From an uncultured Eubacteriales bacterium (GTDB lineage Bacteria > Bacillota > Clostridia > Oscillospirales > CAG-382): a stretch of 64,000 nucleotides of DNA. Numbering within the stretch: the stretch's first letter is position 1; each line of letters begins with the position of its first letter. A program made the translations under genes and the position numbers. The stretch is taken from the NCBI GenBank assembly GCA_934502885.1, contig CAKSUT010000006.1:1-64000 (forward strand), in the 5' to 3' direction. The notes beneath the pieces were generated by a model. The model was not told the DNA's origin. It saw nothing but the letters and a program-made list of their open reading frames with translations, and did no database searches. This document shows, piece after piece, positions 9,207-16,553 of the stretch.

Positions 9207-9476
9207 TTATATTCTGTGCATGGAATTGAATATTTCCTCATGCATTGCCTGTATGGACAGAGCGTTTTCACGTCCGAGATTTTCGAGAATATCGACAAAT
9301 TCGGAGAACTTTATGGTAAGGGAGTCAATTTCGACAAGCATAATCATTGCGAAGTACTCCTTGAGTACGGACTGTGAAATGTCGATGATGTTTACTCCGT
9401 ATTCGGCGCACTTTCCGCTCACCTTCGCTATTATTCCCTGTGTGTCTTTTCCCGTTACAGTTATTACCGCTTTCAT
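9207..9476 (-). CDS. ACT domain protein (UPF0237 family)
   Basis: 89 residues making one ACT domain (MKAVITVTGKDTQGIIAKVS). Such domains bind amino acids or other small ligands. I start at the internal ATG 9476, the family's usual start; an upstream ATG at 9497 lacks a ribosome site, while GAAAGGA lies about 12 bases before 9476. It is the first gene of the leftward run with the DUF711 protein and probably regulates or senses for it. Confidence 0.85.
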   Translation of the reverse strand: MKAVITVTGKDTQGIIAKVSGKCAEYGVNIIDISQSVLKEYFAMIMLVEIDSLTIKFSEFVDILENLGRENALSIQAMHEEIFNSMHRI

Positions 9477-9563
9477 TTGTTTTACCGTTCCTTTCATTAT
9501 ATATTACGCAGTTATACGGCTGTCTGTCAGTATACCATATTCCTTTGAAGATTTATAGGCAAA

Positions 9564-10157
9564 TATATTAAGCATTGTTAATTTTTAGATTATTCGGAAA
9601 AATTGATGTTTTGGCGGAAAAAAGTGCAAATCTTTCACTTCCCACACTCACAAAGGAACTCATTCACCGCAAAATTTAAGCTCTGCGGCTCTTTGTACGG
9701 CAGAAAGTGGTCGCCCTCGAGGAACAAAAGCTTCGCCCGGGTAGCCGAAAAAGAGCAGTCCGAACCCGATTTTGAGAGGCTGATTTCCGCCTTAGCATCG
9801 TTAAAAATATCGTTAATACGTATAGTATTTCCGGTAGCGCAAGCGTTACCTACAGTTTTCGCCTTGTGCAAACAAAAATCGGCTCTCTCAAAATTCTTCG
9901 ACCCGCAAAGAGCAGAATTACGAGCAGATTTTGGTGCGGAGGATGTGGGAATGCTATACGCCTTCCGAAGACGACAAGCCGAAAGATGCCGGAATTATGC
10001 CTTTTCGGGCGAGTTCGGACTGCTCTTTTTCGGCTATGCTTTTTGCGATAAGCTCGGTGTGTTCCCTCTTTATCATGTCGTGAGTGCCTGCGACAACGAG
10101 AGTCGGCGCACTTATTTTCGCAAGCTCCGACGGCGCAATGTGCGGTTCCGTCACCAT
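9564..10157 (-). pseudogene. Tandem-duplicated 3' fragment of the alpha/beta hydrolase, split by a MITE
   Basis: This is an extra copy of the last ~77 codons and trailer of the adjacent hydrolase. Without the inserted element it would be 301 bp and aligns along its length to 10158-10459, with roughly a tenth of bases changed. Fragments corresponding to HIAPSELAKISAPTLVVAG and FLEGDHFLPYKEPQS are readable on the minus strand either side of the insertion. It has no hydrolase start or nucleophile Ser, so it cannot make an enzyme. The second copy begins exactly where the first ends, so the duplication was tandem. Confidence 0.88.
9744..10034. mobile_element. MITE, 291 bp, 22-bp terminal inverted repeats, TA target duplication
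   Basis: The ends 9744-9765 and 10013-10034 are perfect 22-bp inverted repeats beginning GCCGAAAAAGAGC. TA lies on both sides (9742-9743 and 10035-10036). The intact hydrolase copy lacks the whole insert, which gives an empty-site control. TA duplication and absence of a transposase ORF fit a non-autonomous element mobilised by an IS630/Tc1-mariner-type transposase (inference). An inner inverted pair TTTTGAGAG/CTCTCAAAA (near 9770 and 9893) shows further fold potential. Confidence 0.85.
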
Positions 10158-10459
10158 TATATTAAGCATTGTTAATTTTTAGATTATTCGGAAAAATTGA
10201 TGTTTTGGCGAAAAAAAGTGCAAATCTTTCACTTTGCGCACTCACAAAGGAACTCATTCACCGCAAAATTTAAGCTCTGCGGCTCTTTGTACGGCAGAAA
10301 GTGGTCGCCCTCGAGGAACAAAAGCTTCGCTCCGGGGATGCTTTTTGCGATAAGCTCCGTGTGTTCCTTCTTTATCATGTCGTGAGTTCCCGCAACAACG
10401 AGAGTCGGCGCACTTATCTCCGCAAGCTCCGACGGCGCAATGTGCGGTTCGGTGACCAT
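10158..10459. repeat. Second copy of ~302-bp tandem duplication
   Basis: This segment holds the 3' end and trailer of the intact hydrolase and is the counterpart of 9564-10157 minus the MITE. Both copies start TATATTAAGCATTG and end at the codons for VTEPHIAP. Confidence 0.88.
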
Positions 10460-10918
10460 AAGTCCCAGCATCTCGGCATTTGCCGCCGCCTTTTCGGAAA
10501 AGTGCGAGAAGAAGCGTGCGATTTTGTATCCTGTCTCAATCGGAATCTGTGCCGACGGCTTTACTCCGCATGCGTCGAGGTTTCCGCCGACAAGTATGAG
10601 CGACTTTACCCTCTCGGGATATTTGAGCGCAAATCTCATTGCAATGTTCGCTCCGTCGGAAAAGCCGAGAACGGCGGCACTGTCAACGCCTACATCGCCG
10701 AAAAACTCCGCAAGGTCGTCGGCGAAGGTTTCAATCGTAAAGGGGGCATTCCCTCTCGGGGAGTCTCCGTGTCCTCTCGTATCGGGGGCGATGACTCTGT
10801 ACTTATCCGAAAAATACTCCGTCTGCGCCGCAAAGCACCTGCCGTTTTCACCGTTTCCGTGAAGCAGCACAAGCGGCTCTCCCGCACCTTTTTCCGTATA
10901 TGCAAGCTTTATGCGCAT
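10229..10918 (-). CDS. Alpha/beta hydrolase
   Basis: 229 residues. The oxyanion region LVLLHGNGENG, the RGHGDS turn, the nucleophile elbow GFSDGA (Ser) and the late catalytic His in GDHFLPY are visible, with Asp in VVAGTHD as likely acid. The substrate is not predictable; esterase or lipase-like activity is the family norm. ATG 10918 is preceded by GAGAGG at suitable spacing, so the longer upstream reading is rejected. Its 3' part has been duplicated downstream. It is transcribed alone from its own promoter. Confidence 0.9.
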   Translation of the reverse strand: MRIKLAYTEKGAGEPLVLLHGNGENGRCFAAQTEYFSDKYRVIAPDTRGHGDSPRGNAPFTIETFADDLAEFFGDVGVDSAAVLGFSDGANIAMRFALKYPERVKSLILVGGNLDACGVKPSAQIPIETGYKIARFFSHFSEKAAANAEMLGLMVTEPHIAPSELAEISAPTLVVAGTHDMIKKEHTELIAKSIPGAKLLFLEGDHFLPYKEPQSLNFAVNEFLCECAK

Positions 10919-10945
10919 TTTGCAGAACCTCTCTTTCCGTATACG

Positions 10946-10974
10946 ATTATAGCGGACATATATTAAGATTTCAA
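10946..10974 (-). promoter_or_regulatory. Sigma-A promoter of alpha/beta hydrolase
   Basis: Minus-strand TTGAAA (10969-10974), 17-bp spacer, TATAAT (10946-10951), about 30 bases before the ATG. Confidence 0.8.
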
Positions 10975-11049
10975 CCCATCCGTTTCCGAATAATGCGAAA
11001 CCGTCGCTCTGCGGCAAAAAAATATTTACATTATCGATACGAAATGCAC

Positions 11050-11078
11050 TTTATTTTTATCCGTTATAAATGTATAAT
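11050..11078 (+). promoter_or_regulatory. Probable carA promoter
   Basis: TATAAT at 11073-11078 with a weak -35 TTTATT 17 bp upstream (11050-11055). The resulting ~90-base leader shows no recognisable attenuator. Confidence 0.5.
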
Positions 11079-11171
11079 TATACAATAAAAGGTACATATG
11101 TTGCATATATCGAAAAACACACAGGTTATTTATACGAAAAACGACAGCACGAAAGGACAGGGGTCACATAT

Positions 11172-12275
11172 ATGTCGGACAAGCTTTATCTCATACTCGA
11201 GGACGGCACGGTATTCTGTGGAAATGGGTTCGGACATGCCGCAGATGAAGATATTTACGGCGAGGTCGTATTCACGACGAGCATGGAGGGTTACATCGAA
11301 ACGCTCACCGACCCGAGCTACACGGGTCAGATTGTGTGCCAGACATTTCCGCTTATCGGCAACTACGGCGTAATATCGGGGGATTTCGAGAGCAGAGGTG
11401 TGGGACTTTCGGCGTACATAGTAAAAGAAGCGTGCGAAGAGCCGTCGAATTTCAGATGCGAAAAAACTCTCTCCGCTTATCTTTCCGAAAACGGATTCGT
11501 CGGTCTTTCCGGGATAGATACACGTTCGCTCACAAAGCGCGTGCGCGAACACGGAGTCATGAACGGCGTAATTACGAAGTGCGGCGAAGTGACGGAGGCG
11601 GTACTCGAAAAGATAAAGGCGTACAAATGCGAAAATCCCGTCGCAAAGGTGACCTGCCGTAGTGCGCACACCGTGACTCCCGACGGAAAAGCGGCGTACA
11701 AAATCGCTCTCTTCGACTTCGGCAAAAAGGAGAATATGCTCCGTGAGCTGACAAAGAGGGGGTGCGAGGTAAAGGTATTCCCCTCGGACACGACCGCAGA
11801 CGAAATACTCGCATACTCTCCCGACGGCGTGCTTCTCTCGAACGGTCCCGGCGACCCCAAGGACAACGCCGGTGTAATAGCCGAGGTAGGACGTCTTACG
11901 GAGAAAAAGATACCGATATTCGGAATATGTCTCGGTCATCAGCTTCTCGCACTTTCGCAGGGAGCGGACACGGTGAAGTTAAAGTACGGTCACAGAGGCG
12001 CAAACCAGCCGGCGAAATACTCAAAGGACGGCAGAACCTACATCACAAGCCAGAATCACGGTTACGCCGTACTTTCGGCAACGCTTCCCGAAGGCGCGTC
12101 GGAGCTTTTCGTAAACGCAAACGACGGCACCTGCGAGGGTGCGGAATACCCGTACATCAACGCTTTTTCGGTGCAGTTTCACCCCGAGGCGTGCGCAGGT
12201 CCTCACGACACCGAGTTTCTGTTCGACAAATTTTTGGAGCTTTGCAAGGAGGTAAAGGTCAATGCCGCTCAATAA
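11172..12275 (+). CDS. carA: Carbamoyl-phosphate synthase small subunit
   Basis: 367 residues. It supplies ammonia from glutamine to the large subunit for carbamoyl phosphate, used in pyrimidine and arginine synthesis. The N-terminal CPSase_sm domain starts LYLILEDGTVFCG and has GIDTRSLTKRVREHG. The C-terminal class I glutamine amidotransferase has FGICLGHQL (nucleophile Cys253) and the catalytic HPEACAGP. The ATG at 11172 fits the family N-terminus, with AGGGG eight bases upstream. It overlaps carB by 14 bases. Confidence 0.96.
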   Translation: MSDKLYLILEDGTVFCGNGFGHAADEDIYGEVVFTTSMEGYIETLTDPSYTGQIVCQTFPLIGNYGVISGDFESRGVGLSAYIVKEACEEPSNFRCEKTLSAYLSENGFVGLSGIDTRSLTKRVREHGVMNGVITKCGEVTEAVLEKIKAYKCENPVAKVTCRSAHTVTPDGKAAYKIALFDFGKKENMLRELTKRGCEVKVFPSDTTADEILAYSPDGVLLSNGPGDPKDNAGVIAEVGRLTEKKIPIFGICLGHQLLALSQGADTVKLKYGHRGANQPAKYSKDGRTYITSQNHGYAVLSATLPEGASELFVNANDGTCEGAEYPYINAFSVQFHPEACAGPHDTEFLFDKFLELCKEVKVNAAQ

Positions 12276-15200
12276 AAATCTCAAAAAGGTAATGGTTATA
12301 GGCTCAGGGCCTATCGTGATAGGTCAGGCGGCGGAATTTGACTACGCCGGAACTCAGGCTTGCCGCGCTCTCAAGGAGGCGGGACTCGAGGTAGTACTCG
12401 TAAACTCCAACCCGGCAACGATAATGACAGACAACCACATGGCGGACAAAATATACATAGAGGCTCTGAACCTTGAAACGGTAAAACGCATTATCGAAAA
12501 GGAAAAGCCGGACAGCCTTCTCTCGACCCTCGGCGGTCAGACGGGACTTACTCTCTCGATGCAGCTTGCGAAGGAGGGCTTTCTTGCTTCTCACGGAGTG
12601 ACGCTTCTCGGCGCAAATCCCGAGACGATAGACAAAGCCGAGGACAGAAAGCTCTTCAAGGAGACAATGGAGAAAATAGGCGAGCCGTGCATTCCGTCGG
12701 AGATAGTGACCGACGTTGAAAGCGCACTCACATTTGCGCACAAGATAGGCTACCCCGTGATTATCCGTCCGGCGTTCACCCTCGGCGGCACGGGCGGCGG
12801 AATTGTATCGAACGACAGCGAACTTCGCGAAATATGCGGCAACGGACTGAGGCTTTCGCCGATAACGCAGGTGCTTGTAGAGAAGTGTATATCCGGCTGG
12901 AAAGAAATAGAATTTGAAGTGATGCGCGACTCTCTCGGCAACGTCATCACCGTCTGCTCCATGGAGAACTTCGACCCCGTCGGCATACACACGGGCGACA
13001 GCATAGTCGCCGCTCCGGCGCTCACGCTCTCTGACAAAGAATACCAGATGCTGCGCAGTGCCGCACTGAACATAATCTCCGAGCTTAAGGTCGAGGGCGG
13101 CTGCAACTGCCAGTTTGCGCTCAAGCCCGACAGCTTCGACTATGCCGTAATCGAGGTAAATCCCCGTGTATCGCGTTCGTCGGCACTTGCGTCGAAAGCG
13201 ACGGGATATCCGATAGCAAAGGTTGCGGCGAAGATTGCCATAGGCTACACTCTCGACGAAATAAAGAACGACGTCACCGGAAAGACCTGTGCGTGCTTCG
13301 AGCCGGCTCTCGACTACGTTGTGGTGAAGTTCCCGAAGTGGCCTTTTGACAAGTTCGTCTACGCAAAGCGCACCCTCGGCACGCAGATGAAAGCGACCGG
13401 CGAGGTAATGGCGATAGGCGGAAGCTTCGAGGAAGCACTCATGAAAGCGGTAAGAGGAGCGGAGCTCTCTCTCGAAACGCCGACGGTAAAGGCATTCGCC
13501 GGCATAAGCACCGACGAAATAATGAAGCACATCGGAGAATGCACCGACGAACGTCTTTTCTTTATATATGAGGCGATGAAGCGTGAGGTTTCTCTCGAAA
13601 AGATTCACGAAATCACAAAGATTGATATGTGGTTTCTGCACAAGGTAAAGAAGCTCTGTGACTTTGAGAAAAGTCTCATCAATGCGGAGATATCCGACGA
13701 AAAGTACCTTGCGGCAAAGAAAATGGGCTTCCTCGACAAGACGATAGAGTCCCTCTCGGGAAAGCCGCTTAAAAAGAAACTCTATGCGTCATACAAGACG
13801 GTTGACACCTGCGCCGCGGAATTTTCGGCAGAGACGCCCTACTTCTACTCGACCTACGACAGCTCGGCCGACAGCACGGAAAACGAAGCTAAGGCGTTTA
13901 TCGAGTCGAAGAAAAAACGCAAAAAGACGGTCATCGTGTTCGGCTCGGGACCGATACGCATAGGTCAGGGCATTGAGTTCGACTACGCCTGCGTTCACTG
14001 TGTGTGGTCGCTCAAGAAGCTCGGATACGAGGTAGTTATCGTAAACAACAACCCAGAGACCGTCTCCACCGACTTCGACACCGCCGACAGGCTTTATTTT
14101 GAGCCGCTGAACATCGAGGACGTCATGAGCATAATCAACACCGAGAAGCCTTACGGAGCCGTGGTTGCGTTCGGAGGTCAGACGGCGATAAAGCTCACTG
14201 CAAAGCTTGCGGCGGCAGGCGTAAAGATACTCGGAACGTCAGCGGACAGCATCGACGCCGCGGAAGACAGAAAGCGTTTCGACGCACTTCTTGAAAAGCT
14301 CGAGATAAAGCGTCCCGAGGGTCGCACGGTATTCACCGAGGACGAAGCGGTAAGGGTTGCGAAAGAGATAGGCTACCCCGTGCTTATCCGTCCGTCGTAC
14401 GTTCTCGGCGGTCAGAACATGATAATCGCTTTCACGGAGGACGACATACACGAGTACATGAAGATAGTCCTCACGCACACGGAGAAAAATCCGATACTCA
14501 TAGACAAATACCTCTCCGGCACGGAGCTTGAGGTAGACGCGATATGCGACGGACACGACATTCTAATTCCCGGTATAATGGAGCATATAGAGCGTGCCGG
14601 AATACACTCCGGCGACTCGATTGCGGTATACCCGGCGTGGAACGTGAGCGACGCCATGAAAGAGCGTATAATCGACTGCTCACGCCGCCTTGCGCTGAGT
14701 CTCTGCACGAAGGGTCTTATCAACATTCAGTATCTCATCTACAACGACGAGCTTTACGTAATCGAGGTGAATCCCCGTTCGTCGAGAACCGTTCCCTACA
14801 TCAGCAAGGTGACGTACGTTCCCATGGTTGACCTTGCGGTGCAGGTGAGCGTCGGAAACGAGTCCGCCCCCGAAAAGACAGCCTCTCTCGCCGACCTCGG
14901 CTACGGCACGGGACTTTACAAGACCTCACCCTACTACTGTGCGAAGGTGCCGGTATTCTCGTTTGCGAAGCTTCTCGACGTCGATAATCAGTTGGGACCC
15001 GAGATGAAGTCCACGGGCGAGGTTCTCGGCATTGCGAACACTCTCGAGGAGGCTCTCTACAAAGGCATATCGGCGGCAGGCTACAAGCTCAAAAAGAGCG
15101 GCGGCGTGCTGTTCACGGTGCGTGACATAGACAAGGACGAAATGGCGGACGTTGCGGCGAAGTTCCACCGTCTCGGCTTCAAGCTTTACGCAACTCCCGG

Positions 15201-16359
15201 CACGGCGGCACGCTTTGCGGCGTCGGAGCTTCCGGTGACGGTATGCGGAAAGACCGGCGACACCGCTCACAAAAGCGAGTCCGAGCTTATCGACGAGGGA
15301 GTTATCGACTATGTTGTGTCAACGTCGTCGAAGGGAAGAAATCCCACGAAGGAGAGCGTTCGTCTGCGCAGAAAGGCGATAGAGCGCAGTATTCCCTGCC
15401 TCACGTCGGTTGACACGGCAAACGCTCTCGCAGACAGTCTTCTCTCGCGCTATTCGTCGTCGTCGGTCGAGATAGTTGACATAAACCACATGAGAAGCGA
15501 AAAGCTCCGCCGCTGTTTCACCAAGATGACCGACTGTGCGAACGACTACATCTATTTTGACGTTTCGGGTCTTCCCATCGACAACCCCGAGGGACTTTCG
15601 GTGCGTCTTTCCGACCGTCACAACGGCATAGGCGGCGACGGTGTTGTTCTCATAGGCAAATCCGAGACGGCAGACGCCGCAATGCGTATGTTCAACAAGG
15701 ACGGCAGTGAGGGCAAAATGGCAGGCAATGCGATACGCTGTGTTGCGAAGTATCTTTACGACAACGGCATTGTGACGAAAACCGACATGACGGTCGAGAC
15801 GGCGAGCGGCATTAAGAATCTGCACCTCACTCTCCGCAACGGCAAAACCGCAACGGTGCGCGTTGACATGGGCAAGGTATCGTTCAAGCCGTCGGAAATA
15901 CCGGTAAACCTCAAGGGTGACGAGGTCGTCGGCGAGAAAATAAGCGTTGGCGGCTACGACTGCGAGATAACCTGCGTATCGGTCGGCAACCCTCATGCGG
16001 TAATCTTCTTCGGCGAAAACGAGAGCGTTGAGAAGTTCGACGTATGCGGCAAGGGCAGTGCGATAGAGAATTACACCGACATTTTCCCCGAGAGGACGAA
16101 TGTTGAGTTTTGCCGGGTGATAAACGAAAAAACGCTCCTTTTGCGTGTTTGGGAGCGCGGAAACGGCGAGACTCTTGCCTGCGGAACGGGTGCGTGCGCT
16201 GCGGCCGCCGCTGCGGTCAAGAGAGGCTTCTGCCCCTGCGACACCGACATATCGGTTCATCTGCCGGGCGGCAAGCTCACTGTGAAATGCGCCTGCAACG
16301 GCACGATCTACCTCACCGGAAGTCCCGAGACTTTGTTCACGGGCGAGGTTGAGATATAA
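12262..16359 (+). CDS. carB-dapF: CarB-DapF fusion: carbamoyl-phosphate synthase large subunit joined to diaminopimelate epimerase
   Basis: One uninterrupted 1365-residue frame. Residues 1-~1076 are a complete CarB: two ATP-grasp halves (IVIGQAAEFDYAG near residue 20 and IRIGQGIEFDYAC near 570) and a C-terminal MGS-like allosteric domain. Residues ~1077-1365 are a complete DapF, starting FTKMTDCANDYIYFD, with both catalytic Cys residues: Cys1160 in GNAIRCVAKYL and Cys1307 in LACGTGACA. DapF interconverts LL- and meso-diaminopimelate for lysine and cell wall. A Met codon at the joint (15490) has no ribosome site, so separate translation is unlikely. AAGGAGG lies nine bases before the ATG. The fusion couples two unrelated pathways. 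Confidence 0.95.
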   Translation: MPLNKNLKKVMVIGSGPIVIGQAAEFDYAGTQACRALKEAGLEVVLVNSNPATIMTDNHMADKIYIEALNLETVKRIIEKEKPDSLLSTLGGQTGLTLSMQLAKEGFLASHGVTLLGANPETIDKAEDRKLFKETMEKIGEPCIPSEIVTDVESALTFAHKIGYPVIIRPAFTLGGTGGGIVSNDSELREICGNGLRLSPITQVLVEKCISGWKEIEFEVMRDSLGNVITVCSMENFDPVGIHTGDSIVAAPALTLSDKEYQMLRSAALNIISELKVEGGCNCQFALKPDSFDYAVIEVNPRVSRSSALASKATGYPIAKVAAKIAIGYTLDEIKNDVTGKTCACFEPALDYVVVKFPKWPFDKFVYAKRTLGTQMKATGEVMAIGGSFEEALMKAVRGAELSLETPTVKAFAGISTDEIMKHIGECTDERLFFIYEAMKREVSLEKIHEITKIDMWFLHKVKKLCDFEKSLINAEISDEKYLAAKKMGFLDKTIESLSGKPLKKKLYASYKTVDTCAAEFSAETPYFYSTYDSSADSTENEAKAFIESKKKRKKTVIVFGSGPIRIGQGIEFDYACVHCVWSLKKLGYEVVIVNNNPETVSTDFDTADRLYFEPLNIEDVMSIINTEKPYGAVVAFGGQTAIKLTAKLAAAGVKILGTSADSIDAAEDRKRFDALLEKLEIKRPEGRTVFTEDEAVRVAKEIGYPVLIRPSYVLGGQNMIIAFTEDDIHEYMKIVLTHTEKNPILIDKYLSGTELEVDAICDGHDILIPGIMEHIERAGIHSGDSIAVYPAWNVSDAMKERIIDCSRRLALSLCTKGLINIQYLIYNDELYVIEVNPRSSRTVPYISKVTYVPMVDLAVQVSVGNESAPEKTASLADLGYGTGLYKTSPYYCAKVPVFSFAKLLDVDNQLGPEMKSTGEVLGIANTLEEALYKGISAAGYKLKKSGGVLFTVRDIDKDEMADVAAKFHRLGFKLYATPGTAARFAASELPVTVCGKTGDTAHKSESELIDEGVIDYVVSTSSKGRNPTKESVRLRRKAIERSIPCLTSVDTANALADSLLSRYSSSSVEIVDINHMRSEKLRRCFTKMTDCANDYIYFDVSGLPIDNPEGLSVRLSDRHNGIGGDGVVLIGKSETADAAMRMFNKDGSEGKMAGNAIRCVAKYLYDNGIVTKTDMTVETASGIKNLHLTLRNGKTATVRVDMGKVSFKPSEIPVNLKGDEVVGEKISVGGYDCEITCVSVGNPHAVIFFGENESVEKFDVCGKGSAIENYTDIFPERTNVEFCRVINEKTLLLRVWERGNGETLACGTGACAAAAAAVKRGFCPCDTDISVHLPGGKLTVKCACNGTIYLTGSPETLFTGEVEI

Positions 16360-16383
16360 AAGCGCATTTACGCACATACATAC

Positions 16384-16414
16384 GGAACCGGCTCGTGGGG
16401 GTCGGTTCTTTTTT
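16384..16414 (+). terminator. Terminator after carB-dapF
   Basis: GAACCGGCTC pairs with GGGTCGGTTC (two G-T pairs, loop GTGG) and is followed directly by six T. Confidence 0.9.
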
Positions 16415-16465
16415 GCATCTTGATAAATATTTATTTGCGCATTTGTTAATATTGTTTTGCACTTG

Positions 16466-16494
16466 TTGAATAAATCGCCCGAGTATGTTACAAT
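16466..16494 (+). promoter_or_regulatory. Sigma-A promoter of WG-repeat gene
   Basis: TTGAAT (16466-16471), 17-bp spacer, TACAAT (16489-16494); ATG follows about 60 bases later. Confidence 0.75.
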
Positions 16495-16553
16495 GCTTGC
16501 AGGCATTAAAGAACTTATCCGGTACGGAATTTGATGAATGAGAGGTACTGCGA

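Noticed and set aside
9603..10175. 190-residue plus-strand ORF across the MITE region
   Set aside because: It spans a gene remnant, the MITE and the other flank on the antisense side; no transposase motifs are visible.
12304..13641. 445-residue minus-strand frame within carB
   Set aside because: Antisense shadow; the plus strand codes a complete ATP-grasp half.
15490..16359. Separate dapF gene starting at the internal ATG
   Set aside because: The ATG has no ribosome site and the reading frame is continuous with carB, so a fusion is the simpler reading.
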